A stretch of DNA of 64,000 nt, from assembly GCF_026723865.1 (NCBI RefSeq), contig NZ_CP113529.1:5208001-5272000 (forward strand). The letters are read 5' to 3'. Under the pieces are notes generated by a model. The model worked only from the letters and a program-made list of their open reading frames with translations, had not been told where the DNA came from and did not search any database. Of the stretch, positions 17,981 to 27,974 are shown one piece after another. The translations under genes and the position numbers were made by a program. The stretch is from Mycobacterium sp. Aquia_216 (lineage in GTDB: Bacteria; Actinomycetota; Actinomycetes; Mycobacteriales; Mycobacteriaceae). The first letter of the stretch is position 1. Every line of letters begins with the position of its first letter.

Positions 17981-18816
17981 TCCTGGCGGCGCGCCCGCAC
18001 CACCTCCTCGTAGAGCTGTCGGGAACGCACGCCCGGGTGGGCCGCGGCCACCTCGGTGCAGGCCTCCTTGACGCGAACCCCTTGGGCAACGAGGTCTTTC
18101 ACCCGAGCCACCAGCGACGCCACGTCGGCGGACGGGCTCGCGCCGGCCAGCACGACCGTGATTTCGCCGAGCACGCCGTCGGCCGCCCATGTCGCCAGCT
18201 CCTGGAGCGACCCACGCACCACTTCCTCGTGCACCTTGGTCAGCTCACGGCAGATCACCGCGGAGCGTGCACCGCCGAGCTGCTCGACAGCATCGAGCAG
18301 GCACGCCGCCAGCCGGCGCGGCGACTCGAAGAACACGCAGGTGCGCCGTTCGTCGGCCAGCGAGGCCAGCCACGTCTTGCGCGCCCCACCCTTGCGCGGG
18401 GCGAAACCCTCGAAGCAGAACTTCTCCGACGGCAGACCGGACACGGCCAGCGCGGTGGTCACCGCGGACGGTCCGGGTAAGCACGTCACCGCGATCCCGG
18501 CCTCGACGCACGCCACGACCATCCGGTAGCCGGGGTCGCTGATCAACGGCATTCCGGCGTCGCTGACCACCAGCACCGTGGCACCGGCCTTGATCTCCTC
18601 GACCAGCGCGGGCACCCGCGCGGCCTCGACCTGGTCGAACAAGCTGACCACCCGACCGGCGATCCGGACGTCGAGCGCCTTGGCCAACGTTCGCACCCGC
18701 CGGGTGTCCTCGGCGGCCACCACATCGGCCTCGCCCAGCGCCCTGATCAGGCGCGGTGAGGCATCCGAAGGCTGGCCGAGCGGGGTCGCACCCAGCAATA
18801 GGCGACCGTGGGACAT
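17977..18816 (-). CDS. rsmI: 16S rRNA 2'-O-ribose C1402 methyltransferase
   Basis: A 279-residue tetrapyrrole-methylase-fold protein matching RsmI (Rv1003). Motifs include the start GRLLLGATPLGQPSDAS, the SAM pocket VVSDAGMPLISDPGY, LPGPSAVTTALAVSGLP and the family segment FEGFAPRKGG. It methylates the ribose of C1402 in the decoding centre of 16S rRNA. The chosen ATG gives the usual family length. It is divergent from pmt, with only 25 nt between the starts, so both promoters lie in or near each other's coding sequence. Confidence 0.92.
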   Translation of the reverse strand: MSHGRLLLGATPLGQPSDASPRLIRALGEADVVAAEDTRRVRTLAKALDVRIAGRVVSLFDQVEAARVPALVEEIKAGATVLVVSDAGMPLISDPGYRMVVACVEAGIAVTCLPGPSAVTTALAVSGLPSEKFCFEGFAPRKGGARKTWLASLADERRTCVFFESPRRLAACLLDAVEQLGGARSAVICRELTKVHEEVVRGSLQELATWAADGVLGEITVVLAGASPSADVASLVARVKDLVAQGVRVKEACTEVAAAHPGVRSRQLYEEVVRARRQD

Positions 18817-18841
18817 GACGGACAGCCTACGATCGACACCG

Positions 18842-20410
18842 ATGTCCGCCCCGCCCAGCGAAGCCTCCTTGACCGTGGATAGCGCCGTCAAGGAGCGCGT
18901 CGTCCCCGTCGTCAGCCCGGGACCGTTGGTTCCGGTCGCGGATTTCGGGCCGACCGACCACATCCGCGGCTGGGTGGTCACCGGCGTCATCACCCTGCTG
19001 GCGGCGATCACCCGATTCGTCAATCTGGGGTCGCCGACCGATGCCGGTACACCGATCTTCGACGAGAAGCACTACGCGCCTCAGGCGTGGCAGGCGCTGC
19101 ACAACCACGGGGTGGAGGACAACCCCGGGTTCGGTCTGGTCGTCCACCCACCGGTGGGCAAGCAACTGATCGCGATCGGCGAGGCGATCTTCGGCTATGA
19201 CGGAGTGGGCTGGCGATTCACCGGCGCGCTGCTCGGCATGGTGATGGTGACGCTGGTGATGCGGATCGTGCGGCGAATCAGCCGCTCGACGCTGGTCGGC
19301 GCGATCGCCGGAGTGCTGTGCATCTGCGACGGCGTCAGCTTCGTCGCCTCGCGCACCGCGCTGCTTGACGGCCTGCTCACCTTCTTCGTGGTCGCGGCGT
19401 TCGGCGCCCTGATCGTCGACCGCGACGAGGTGCGCCGGCGCATGCACGTCGCGCTGCTGGAAGGCCGCACCGCCGATACCCCGTGGGGGCCGCGACTCGG
19501 CGTGCGCTGGTGGCGGTTCTTGGCGGGTGTCCTCCTCGGATTGGCTTGCGGGACAAAGTGGTCCGGCCTCTACTTTGTGGTGTTCTTCGGCGTGATGTCG
19601 CTGGCGTTCGACGTGGCCGCGCGGCGCCAATATCAGGTGGTGAGACCGTGGCTGGGGGCACTGCGGCGTGACCTGGTCCCCACTGGCTACGCGCTGGGCC
19701 TGATCCCGATCGCGGTGTACCTGGCCAGCTACGCGCCGTGGTTTGCGTCCGAGACCGCGATCGACCGACACGAGGTGGGCCAGACGATCGGTCCGCAGAG
19801 CAACTTTCCGGTGCCCGACGCGTTGCGCTCGCTGTGGCATTACAGCGCGAAGGCGCTGCAATTCCATGCGGGCCTGACGAATTCGGCGGGCAACTACCAC
19901 CCGTGGGAATCCAAACCGTGGAGCTGGCCGATGTCGCTGCGGCCGGTGCTCTACGCGATCGATCAGCAGAACGTGGGCGGGTGCGGGGCGCAATCGTGCG
20001 TTAAGGCCGAGATGCTGGTCGGCACACCAGCGATGTGGTGGCTGGCGGTGCCGGTGCTGGTGTATGCCCTGTGGCGATCGGCCGTCCGGCGGGACTGGCG
20101 CTACGCGGTGGTCCTGGTCGGTTACTGCGCCGGGTGGCTGCCGTGGTTCGCCGACATCGACCGGCAGATGTACTTCTTCTACGCGGCGACGATGGCGCCG
20201 TTCCTGGTGATGGCCCTCGCGTTGATCTGCGGTGACATTCTCTATCGCCCGGGCCAAACCGCAGAGCGGCGCACCCTGGGACTCATCATCGTGAGCTTTT
20301 ATGTCGCTCTGGTGGTAACGAACTTCGCCTGGTTGTTTCCGGTGCTCACCGGTCTGCCCATCTCGCAGCAGACCTGGGACATGGAGATCTGGCTGCCCAG
20401 CTGGCGCTAG
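18842..20410 (+). CDS. pmt: Protein O-mannosyltransferase (GT39)
   Basis: A 522-residue integral membrane protein equivalent to M. tuberculosis Rv1002c. It transfers mannose from polyprenyl-phosphomannose to Ser/Thr of secreted proteins during Sec export. The catalytic first periplasmic loop has IFDEKHYAPQAWQAL with the Asp-Glu pair, followed by VVHPPVGKQLIA. About eleven hydrophobic helices follow, with the Pmt C-terminal pattern near ALQFHAGLT. It is a single gene, divergent from rsmI. Confidence 0.92.
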   Translation: MSAPPSEASLTVDSAVKERVVPVVSPGPLVPVADFGPTDHIRGWVVTGVITLLAAITRFVNLGSPTDAGTPIFDEKHYAPQAWQALHNHGVEDNPGFGLVVHPPVGKQLIAIGEAIFGYDGVGWRFTGALLGMVMVTLVMRIVRRISRSTLVGAIAGVLCICDGVSFVASRTALLDGLLTFFVVAAFGALIVDRDEVRRRMHVALLEGRTADTPWGPRLGVRWWRFLAGVLLGLACGTKWSGLYFVVFFGVMSLAFDVAARRQYQVVRPWLGALRRDLVPTGYALGLIPIAVYLASYAPWFASETAIDRHEVGQTIGPQSNFPVPDALRSLWHYSAKALQFHAGLTNSAGNYHPWESKPWSWPMSLRPVLYAIDQQNVGGCGAQSCVKAEMLVGTPAMWWLAVPVLVYALWRSAVRRDWRYAVVLVGYCAGWLPWFADIDRQMYFFYAATMAPFLVMALALICGDILYRPGQTAERRTLGLIIVSFYVALVVTNFAWLFPVLTGLPISQQTWDMEIWLPSWR

Positions 20411-20489
20411 CCCGCTCTTCGCGTCGAGACTGCAACCGGCCACGGCCCTACTCGAGAAACGCGTTGCCAGTTGCAGTTTCGCGGCATGT

Positions 20490-21701
20490 TTAGAGCGCGT
20501 CGCGGGCGACCGGGCACGACATGCACCGCGGACCGCCACGGCCGGTGCCCAATTCGGACCCCGCGATCGACAACACCTCGATGCCGGCATCCTGCAGGCG
20601 CGCGTTGGTCTGCATGTTGCGCTCGTAGGCGACGACGACGCCAGGCGCCAGCGCCAGCGTGTTGTTGCCGTCGTCCCACTGCTCGCGCTCGGCGACGACG
20701 GGATCCAGACCGGTGTCGATGACGCGCAGCTTATCGATCCCCATCGCCTTGGCCGCCGCCTCTAAAAAGGGCGTCTCATCGCTGATGTTCACACCGTCGG
20801 CTGCGCGTTGGATTGTGAATGCCGAAAGCGTGTCGACGACGTTCGCGTACATGACGACCGTGTCGGTGTCGACCATCGTGCAGACCGTGTCCAGGTGCAT
20901 CTGCGCACGCTGCTGCCCGATCGGAACGGCGAGCACCGTGGTAGCAAGATCGTCGTCGAACAGGCTGCGCGCCAACGCTTCCGCACCGGCCGGGGTGGTC
21001 CGCTCGCCCACGCCGACCGCAATGACACCGGGAGCAAGCAACAGTACGTCCCCGCCCTCGACGGGAGCGGATCTCGATTCGTAAGCCTTGCGCACACCGG
21101 TGAACCGTGGGTGGTGGGCATAGATGAGGTCGGTCAGCGACGCCTCTCGTGCCCGCGCGCGCAGCGCCAGCGACGGGATCACCACCCGCTGCCCGATCCA
21201 TATCGACGAGTCCCGAGTGAACACCAGGTTGGGCAGTGGGTCGATGACGAAATCTCCGCCGTGGTGCATGCGAAGCACCAGGGACACGTCGGTCCGGGTA
21301 TCGGCGGGCAGCTCGTTGAACGTCATGCCGGCCATCAGCACGTGCGCCAACTTGGCCGGCTCCAGGCCACGCAGGTATGCCGAAAGCTCTTGCCCCAGTG
21401 GCACTCCGAGCCGGCGCGCGTCCACGGCGGCCGCAACGCCCTGCATCCGGGCGGCTCCGCTGTGGTGAAGCGCCTCGGTCAGCAGGTCGGACAGCAGCAG
21501 CACTTCCACGCCCCGGGACCTCAGCAACTCGGAGAACTGGTCGTGTTCCTCCTGCGCACGAGCCACCCACGGCAATCCGTCGAAAAGCAGCTGGTCGTTG
21601 TTGCGCGGATTGAGTCGCTGCAGCTCGGCACCGGGGCGGTGCAGGATCACGATCCGTAGCGTGCCTACTTCGGAATTGGTGCTCAGCTCAATAACACCCA
21701 C
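20490..21701 (-). CDS. arcA: Arginine deiminase
   Basis: A 403-residue amidinotransferase-fold enzyme that hydrolyses arginine to citrulline and ammonia. Visible motifs are the N-terminal [46 protein letters not shown] and the C-terminal [15 protein letters not shown], whose cysteine region supplies the nucleophile. It corresponds to Rv1001. No arcB or arcC is adjacent, as usual in mycobacteria. The start codon is GTG. Confidence 0.93.
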   Translation of the reverse strand: MGVIELSTNSEVGTLRIVILHRPGAELQRLNPRNNDQLLFDGLPWVARAQEEHDQFSELLRSRGVEVLLLSDLLTEALHHSGAARMQGVAAAVDARRLGVPLGQELSAYLRGLEPAKLAHVLMAGMTFNELPADTRTDVSLVLRMHHGGDFVIDPLPNLVFTRDSSIWIGQRVVIPSLALRARAREASLTDLIYAHHPRFTGVRKAYESRSAPVEGGDVLLLAPGVIAVGVGERTTPAGAEALARSLFDDDLATTVLAVPIGQQRAQMHLDTVCTMVDTDTVVMYANVVDTLSAFTIQRAADGVNISDETPFLEAAAKAMGIDKLRVIDTGLDPVVAEREQWDDGNNTLALAPGVVVAYERNMQTNARLQDAGIEVLSIAGSELGTGRGGPRCMSCPVARDAL

Positions 21702-21787
21702 AGTTAAACCGTAGCCGCGCCGATCGCGCCCGTCGCGTCACACCCGAGGCGTGCTGGTGGCCCGGCGAGTCCCGATCAGTCGAACGG

Positions 21788-22417
21788 ATGTGCGATAAGA
21801 TGTGCGACGTGGGGACCGCGGTACAGGGCTCGCTGTTCGAGCACACCGAGCGACGGCACCTCGGCGACGGTGCTTTTATCGAGATTCGCGCAGGCTGGCT
21901 CAGCGACGACCCATCCGGTGCGCAAGAGCTGCTCGACGCGCTGTTGTCGACGATCCCGTGGCGCGCGGAGCGCCGCCAAATGTACGACCGGGTGGTCGAC
22001 GTGCCGCGGCTGGTGAGCTTTCACGACCTGACCGTCGAGGACCCGCCCCACCCGCTGCTGGGGCGCCTGCGCCGCCGGCTCAACGACATCTACGCGGGCG
22101 AACTCGGCGAGCCCTTCACCACGATCGGGTTGTGCTGCTACCGAGACGGCTCCGACAGCGTCGCCTGGCACGGCGACACGATTGGCCGCAGTAGCTCCGA
22201 GGACACCATGGTGGCGATCATCAGTCTCGGTGCCACTCGAACGTTCGCGCTGCGCCGGCGCGGCGGCGGGGCATCGTTGCGGCTGCCGCAGGCGCACGGC
22301 GACCTGCTGGTGATGGGCGGATCCTGTCAGCGCACCTGGGAGCATGCCGTTCCGAAGACCTCGTTGCGCAAGGGCCCGCGGGTCAGCATCCAGTTCCGGC
22401 CCCGCGACGTGCGCTAG
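21788..22417 (+). CDS. AlkB-like 2-oxoglutarate/Fe(II) dioxygenase
   Basis: A 209-residue member of the AlkB fold, orthologous in position to Rv1000c. Iron ligands are the H-x-D in WHGDTIG and the distal His in WEHAVPK. RVSIQFRPR supplies the arginines that bind 2-oxoglutarate and substrate. The family repairs alkylated DNA or RNA bases by oxidative demethylation. A second in-frame ATG at 21800 is an equally good start. Its stop shares CTAG with the convergent lipoprotein gene. Confidence 0.87.
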   Translation: MCDKMCDVGTAVQGSLFEHTERRHLGDGAFIEIRAGWLSDDPSGAQELLDALLSTIPWRAERRQMYDRVVDVPRLVSFHDLTVEDPPHPLLGRLRRRLNDIYAGELGEPFTTIGLCCYRDGSDSVAWHGDTIGRSSSEDTMVAIISLGATRTFALRRRGGGASLRLPQAHGDLLVMGGSCQRTWEHAVPKTSLRKGPRVSIQFRPRDVR

Positions 22418-23088
22418 GACGTGCGGATCGCGGTCACCGCTTTGACGAGCAGGTCACGGGCCCGTTGTGTGTCGACCTTGGCGACCGGCTGGTCCGGGAC
22501 GACGAGCGGATTGGCGATCACAATCACCTGGTAGTCGCCGAACTGCGCGGAGTAGTCGTAGAGCTCGCCGGTGCGGGCGCCACCGGCAAGCACCGCTTGC
22601 AGGACGCGGTGCACGCCGAACGTGTTTGTCCCGTCGATGTGCGGCGCGTCGATGACCTCGAGGCCGCCACGCACCTGGCCGCCCGAGAACGCGACCTTGT
22701 TGCAGTCCTTGCCCGGGTCGTTGATCGGCAGCGGCTTGGAGGTCTCCACCGCGATGACGACATAGCGGTCACCATCGCCCTCGGCGGACACCGCGGCCAT
22801 GTTGCCCTGCACGTCCGGCGGCATATCCGGCCCCGACGCCAACTTCGCACAGTTGGCCGGTTCGAACTTCAGCCCGTCGGGCAGCTTGCGGGCGGACAGC
22901 AGCTTGGGATCGATCGCCCGTTCCGAGATGTCGGTGACCTTGAACTCGGGCCCAAAGCTCGACTTCACCGACACGACCTTGGCGATGTCGGCGCTTGTCG
23001 CGGTAGTGCTATTCGACGAGCATCCGGCCAGCACGCAGGCGGCCCCGATCGCGCATACCAGCTTGGACACCGTGGCTAATCTACCCAA
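22414..23088 (-). CDS. DUF5642-type lipoprotein (Rv0999-like), copy 2
   Basis: A 224-residue putative lipoprotein with a signal peptide ending in the lipobox VLAGC, followed by a Ser/Thr-rich spacer. The mature part resembles Rv0999: a conserved FEPANC segment, EVIDAPHIDGTNTFGVHR, and a TQRARDLLVKAVTAI end. It is a tandem paralogue of the next gene upstream. The function is unknown; the protein is probably anchored outside the membrane. Confidence 0.8.
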   Translation of the reverse strand: MGRLATVSKLVCAIGAACVLAGCSSNSTTATSADIAKVVSVKSSFGPEFKVTDISERAIDPKLLSARKLPDGLKFEPANCAKLASGPDMPPDVQGNMAAVSAEGDGDRYVVIAVETSKPLPINDPGKDCNKVAFSGGQVRGGLEVIDAPHIDGTNTFGVHRVLQAVLAGGARTGELYDYSAQFGDYQVIVIANPLVVPDQPVAKVDTQRARDLLVKAVTAIRTS

Positions 23089-23098
23089 AGCCGGACGT

Positions 23099-23797
23099 TC
23101 AGCTGCGCAACGTGGACACCGTTTTGACGAGCAGATCGGCGGCGAATTGCGGCGGCAATGCCGGCAACGCCGAACCCGGATCCGTGGTCAGTGTGGTGAA
23201 GGCGTAGAAGCCGCCCAGGTATGCGATGAATGTATATGCCCGCGAATCGATTTCGGTGCCCGACTCGACACTGGATTTGACGTCGACGACCATGCCGAGG
23301 GTTTGCGCACCGTCGATGTGTGGCGGTTCGGTGAGCCGGACGGTGGCGGTGGTGCGCGCGGCGGTCATGGCCCACTGACCACAGGTGTCGACGACGTCGC
23401 GGTCCAGGTCAGCGTCGGGCAAAGTCACCACCACGGCGTCGATGATGCCGCCCGGGCCCGAGGCGGACAAACCCTGCGCGGATTGGTCGCTTCCCTTGCC
23501 GGGATCGGCGAGCGCGGCGCATACCCCGGGCTTGGATGCCGCGTCGGCGTCCAGACCCCAGATCGCCCGCGGTGAGGCCGCGCGGGGGATGCCACTGGTG
23601 ACCTCGTAACCGGGCGGCAGGTCGCGAACGACGCGTTTGATGTTGCCGGGGTTGATGACGCTGCCGCGCGCCGGAGGCGAGGACGCCGCCGGTGGTCGGC
23701 GCGCCGGCGAATGTGCACCGCACGCGGCAATCAGCAGCGCGAGCAGCAACGGCAGCACCGGGCCAATCCAGAACCGCCGCATGCCCGTTGATATCAC
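23099..23797 (-). CDS. DUF5642-type lipoprotein (Rv0999-like), copy 1
   Basis: A 232-residue putative lipoprotein with lipobox LIAAC after a leucine-rich signal helix. It shares with its neighbour the pattern EPPHIDGAQTLGMV, a Tyr-rich central strand (YTFIAYLGGFYAF) and an ADLLVKTVSTL C-terminus, indicating local duplication. It lies 10 nt upstream of the second copy and 11 nt downstream of the acetyltransferase gene on the same strand, so the three are probably one operon. The function is unknown. Confidence 0.8.
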   Translation of the reverse strand: MISTGMRRFWIGPVLPLLLALLIAACGAHSPARRPPAASSPPARGSVINPGNIKRVVRDLPPGYEVTSGIPRAASPRAIWGLDADAASKPGVCAALADPGKGSDQSAQGLSASGPGGIIDAVVVTLPDADLDRDVVDTCGQWAMTAARTTATVRLTEPPHIDGAQTLGMVVDVKSSVESGTEIDSRAYTFIAYLGGFYAFTTLTTDPGSALPALPPQFAADLLVKTVSTLRS

Positions 23798-23808
23798 GAG
23801 ACGCCGAC

Positions 23809-24891
<1,083 letters not shown>

Positions 24892-24976
24892 CTACCGCGC
24901 CCGGATGGGACAGCTGGACACGGTCCGATATTGCCCAGGTTATGAGGTGGCTGCTCGCCGCGGCAAGGACGTGCGG

Positions 24977-25684
24977 TCACGCATAGGGGTTCGCCGGCGC
25001 GGCGACGGGCGTGACCGAGACGGCCCGCAGCGTGGGGATCGGCGGCGTATGGGGTTGGCGCTCGGCCGGAATCACCACGCCCTCCACCCGCAGCCAGGTG
25101 TTGTCGGGGAAGGCGAAGGCGCTGGCGCCGTCGTGATCGCGCAGATGGATGCGGGCCAGCTGGGCGTCGGCGGCGCAACAGATGATGACAATACGGGCAA
25201 GGTCGATGCCGCCGGGTTCGTTGAGGGCGAAAGCGGTGACCGTGATCAGCCGGTTGTCCAGCGATCCCGTGCTGTCGTTGGCCGCCCGCACCACCGCCTC
25301 CGCCAGCGAGACTTCCGGCGCCCGCCCTGGTGGCAATGGCGGAAATGCCGTCCGCAGAACATCATTGGAGACATTAGTCACCGACCCAGTGGCGGCTTGG
25401 GGCCGCAAGGCCGGGGGCGTCACAAAGATCAGCACCACGATGGGCACGGCGAGCAACCACACCACGCCGCCGCGGTGGGAGTGCCCGTCTTCGGCATCGC
25501 GGCCGCCACGACGAATGTCGGAGGCGATGGCCACCAATGCGAGCCCGATCAGGAGCGCGGCGGTGAGTACCAGCCATGGCAACAGCGTGGGCTTGACATA
25601 GCGGGTAAAAACGCCGGTGGCCACGATCAGCCCGATGCTCAGCCCGACCAGCAGCAGAATCGTGTTCTCGGTTTCGCGCTTCAT
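24977..25684 (-). CDS. TIGR03943/YcgQ-family membrane protein (partner of a two-gene metal permease)
   Basis: A 235-residue protein with three hydrophobic helices in the first half (LLLVGLSIGLIVATGVF, LLPWLVLTAALLIGLALV, VVWLLAVPIVVLIFV) and a soluble extracytoplasmic C-terminal half. It contains the family motif IVIICCAADAQ, whose paired cysteines could bind metal. A short His/Asp-rich cytoplasmic loop (DAEDGHSHRGG) lies between helices. The start overlaps the permease stop (ATGA). In other bacteria this pair is Zur-regulated and thought to move zinc or a zinc ligand; a Zur box precedes the pair here. Confidence 0.8.
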   Translation of the reverse strand: MKRETENTILLLVGLSIGLIVATGVFTRYVKPTLLPWLVLTAALLIGLALVAIASDIRRGGRDAEDGHSHRGGVVWLLAVPIVVLIFVTPPALRPQAATGSVTNVSNDVLRTAFPPLPPGRAPEVSLAEAVVRAANDSTGSLDNRLITVTAFALNEPGGIDLARIVIICCAADAQLARIHLRDHDGASAFAFPDNTWLRVEGVVIPAERQPHTPPIPTLRAVSVTPVAAPANPYA

Positions 25685-26676
25685 CGAGCGCCACCCAGCA
25701 GGAGCACGCCGACCAGGGTGGCCACCACGGTGGCGACGACCAGGGTTGCGGGGGCGAAACGGGAAGCGAACGGCCGCCCGAAGATGCCGGACTGCATCGC
25801 CAGCAGCTTGACGTCGACGGCGGGCCCGACCACCAGGAACACCAGCCGCGGAACCAGGGGAACCATCGTCAGGCTGGAGGCCACGAACGCATCGGCCTCC
25901 GAGCACACCGCCAGTACTACCGCGAGCGCCGCCATGGCGAGGACACCCAGCATCAGGTGCGCGCCGACGTTTTCGAAGATCCACGACGGCACCAGCACGT
26001 GCAGGGCCGCCGCGGCGGCGGCGCCCACCACGAGGTAGGCCGCGGCTTGCAGAAAATCGTGCCGGGCCACTTCGCAGAACAGCAGCCACTTCGACTGCGT
26101 CCCCGGGCCGTGCGACTCGTGCGGCGGAAGTCGGCGGGTGATCCACTCGGTGCGGCCCCACCGCGACCACGCCCAGCCCATCACGACCGCGGTCAGCAGC
26201 GACGCGGCGACCCGGGCGATGACCATCCTCGGCTGCCCCGGGAACGCGACGGCCGTCGCGACCACCACGACCGGATTGATGGCGGGCGCGGCGAGCATGA
26301 ACGTCAAGGCCGCGGCCCCCGCCACCCCGCCGTCGCCGAAGAGCCGGCGCGCCACCGGCACCGAGCCGCACTCGCAGCCCGGCAGCGCGGCCCCGGCGAC
26401 ACCGGCGGCAAGCACCGCCGTCGCGGGCCGGCGCGGCAGCCAGCGCACCAGCCGCTCGGGCGACACGAACACCGCTATCAATCCGCTGACCACCACCCCC
26501 AAGCCCAGGAAGGGCAAGGCCTGGACGAAGACGCCGCAGAACACGGTTCCCGCGGTGGCCAAGGAGTCGCTGTTCGCGACGATGGCGCGCAGCCATGTCC
26601 CCGCGATGGCGAACCCCACCAAGCCGAAGACCAGGACTTCCATCGACCCGAAACGCGATCGACGCTCGGCCCTCAC
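25681..26676 (-). CDS. Permease of the DUF318/ArsP family (YcgR-like)
   Basis: A 331-residue membrane protein with about eight to ten helices and the conserved segment GCECGSVPVARRL, typical of the ArsP_1/DUF318 permease family. The cysteines in CEC are the likely metal or thiol site. A GTG at 26676 is taken as start; an ATG at 26643 would also work. It leads a two-gene operon with the TIGR03943 protein and faces a Zur-like box 35 nt upstream. This suggests expression under zinc limitation, with uptake or export still undecided. Confidence 0.78.
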   Translation of the reverse strand: MRAERRSRFGSMEVLVFGLVGFAIAGTWLRAIVANSDSLATAGTVFCGVFVQALPFLGLGVVVSGLIAVFVSPERLVRWLPRRPATAVLAAGVAGAALPGCECGSVPVARRLFGDGGVAGAAALTFMLAAPAINPVVVVATAVAFPGQPRMVIARVAASLLTAVVMGWAWSRWGRTEWITRRLPPHESHGPGTQSKWLLFCEVARHDFLQAAAYLVVGAAAAAALHVLVPSWIFENVGAHLMLGVLAMAALAVVLAVCSEADAFVASSLTMVPLVPRLVFLVVGPAVDVKLLAMQSGIFGRPFASRFAPATLVVATVVATLVGVLLLGGAR

Positions 26677-26711
26677 CTAACGCACCCGGCTTGAGATCTC
26701 ATGACAGTTGA

Positions 26712-26726
26712 TGAAAACGATTATCA
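26712..26726. promoter_or_regulatory. Zur box upstream of the permease operon
   Basis: The sequence TGAAAACGATTATCA is an imperfect palindrome close to the actinobacterial Zur consensus TGAAAATGATTTTCA. It lies 36 nt upstream of the permease start and 70 nt upstream of the divergent methyltransferase, so it may control one or both. Confidence 0.7.
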
Positions 26727-26795
26727 CTGTGGTCCCGGCGGGTGCCCGCACCCGGGGCACCGGCGTGGCGGCCCCGCGGATTAGCGTGCATCGCA

Positions 26796-27545
26796 ATGAG
26801 CCAGGATTCGGTCGAGTTGACCCGCGGCCTCATGAGCCGGACCGCCCAGCTGCGGCACGGTTTTCTCGACGTGTTGGGCGAATCGACGAGCGCGCCGGTA
26901 CCGACCGTCGCGCAGCGCGCGATGAACAGCCCCTTCGTCGCGACGGTCTACCAAAGGCTGTGGCGGCCGACCGCCTTTTACGTCGCCAGCGGCCTCACCC
27001 ACCGGGCCGAACAGCGCCGGGCGGCGTCCGCACTGCGGCTGCCGACCGCCGAACGGTTGCTCGATGTTGCTTGTGGCCCAGGCAATTTCACCGCTCCCCT
27101 GGCCACGGAACTGCCCGACGGCGGCCTCGCGGTGGGGTTCGACATCTCCGAGTCGATGCTGACGCGGGCCGTCGCCGACAACAGCGGGCCGCGAACGTGT
27201 TATGTCCGCGGCGATGCCCGCATGTTGCCGTTCCACGATGAGACCTTCGACGCCGTCTGTTGTTTCGGTGCGCTGTACCTGATGCCCGAGCCGTTCCGCG
27301 TCGCCGGTGAGATGGTGCGGGTAGTCAAACCCGGGGGCCGGATCGCGATCCTGACCAGCTATGCGCGCGAAGCGGCGCCGGTGCGGCAGCTGATGACCGC
27401 GGCCGCGCGCACGATTGGCCTGACGGTGTTCGGCCGACGTGACTTCGTCGATCTGTTCTCGTCGGCCGGGCTCGTCGACATCGAGCAGCAGACACAGCGC
27501 GCAGTGCAGTTCGTCGTTGCCGCAAAATCGGGCGCAACGCGCTAG
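26796..27545 (+). CDS. Class I SAM-dependent methyltransferase
   Basis: A 249-residue methyltransferase of the UbiE/Methyltransf_11 type with DVACGPGNFTAPLA (SAM loop), GFDISESML, VRGDARMLPFHDETFDAVCCFGALYLMP and a KPGGRIAI strand. The substrate is not evident; relatives methylate lipids, quinones or small metabolites. The ATG chosen is the first Met before conserved sequence. It is divergent from the Zur-associated permease operon and convergent with a small unknown gene, sharing CTAG at the stops. Confidence 0.8.
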   Translation: MSQDSVELTRGLMSRTAQLRHGFLDVLGESTSAPVPTVAQRAMNSPFVATVYQRLWRPTAFYVASGLTHRAEQRRAASALRLPTAERLLDVACGPGNFTAPLATELPDGGLAVGFDISESMLTRAVADNSGPRTCYVRGDARMLPFHDETFDAVCCFGALYLMPEPFRVAGEMVRVVKPGGRIAILTSYAREAAPVRQLMTAAARTIGLTVFGRRDFVDLFSSAGLVDIEQQTQRAVQFVVAAKSGATR

Positions 27546-27799
27546 GAGGCCGCCTTGGCCACGCCGAGGATCCGCACGACCGGCGTGCCCTCCTCAAACT
27601 CCAGGACCCACGGATCGCCGCCGTTGACGGGCTCCGAGGTGAGCTTGAACATGGTCGGCAGGCCGGCCCGTTGCGACATCTGCGTGCATTCGACCTGGAA
27701 CAGCCGGTAGTCGCCCTCTTCGTGAATGGCCAGCGAGAAGCCCGGCTGAACGGATTCGACCGGGACCTTCTGCAGGTAGTACTCGATACTCATCTCCAT
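27542..27799 (-). CDS. Conserved-looking 85-residue protein of unknown function
   Basis: A small soluble protein beginning MEMSIEYYLQKVPVESVQPG, with mixed charged and hydrophobic strands and no signal peptide, membrane helix or recognised motif. Codon use matches neighbouring genes and the frame ends in CTAG shared with the methyltransferase, which supports it being real. A second Met (27793) could be the start. I do not recognise the family. Confidence 0.55.
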   Translation of the reverse strand: MEMSIEYYLQKVPVESVQPGFSLAIHEEGDYRLFQVECTQMSQRAGLPTMFKLTSEPVNGGDPWVLEFEEGTPVVRILGVAKAAS

Positions 27800-27940
27800 C
27801 ACATTAGAGCCGACACCGTATCTAATCCCGCGCCGAAACACCGTCTTATCAAATGTTCAGCTAAATTTTTCCGACCACACTCGGGACCCCGCCGGCGCTG
27901 GACGCGCATCGTCGGGTTGAGGCCTACAGGTGCGCCGCCG

Positions 27941-27968
27941 TTGCGTGCTTATTGAAAATGATTATCAT
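27941..27968 (+). promoter_or_regulatory. Promoter of the COG0523 gene, overlapping a Zur box
   Basis: TTGCGT (27941-27946), a 16-nt spacer, then TATCAT (27963-27968), six bases before the GTG start of the COG0523 gene. This predicts a leaderless mRNA. The -10 lies within the Zur palindrome, so bound Zur would block RNA polymerase. Confidence 0.6.
27953..27967. promoter_or_regulatory. Zur box upstream of the COG0523 GTPase
   Basis: TGAAAATGATTATCA is the best Zur match in the window, with one base pair of the palindrome off consensus. It covers most of the predicted -10 box. Confidence 0.8.
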
Positions 27969-27974
27969 TAAGCC

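Noticed and set aside
20429..20480. Inverted repeat ACTGCAAC/GTTGCAGT after pmt and arcA, a possible terminator.
   Set aside because: The 8-bp arms are separated by more than 30 nt and no U-run follows; not convincing as an intrinsic terminator.
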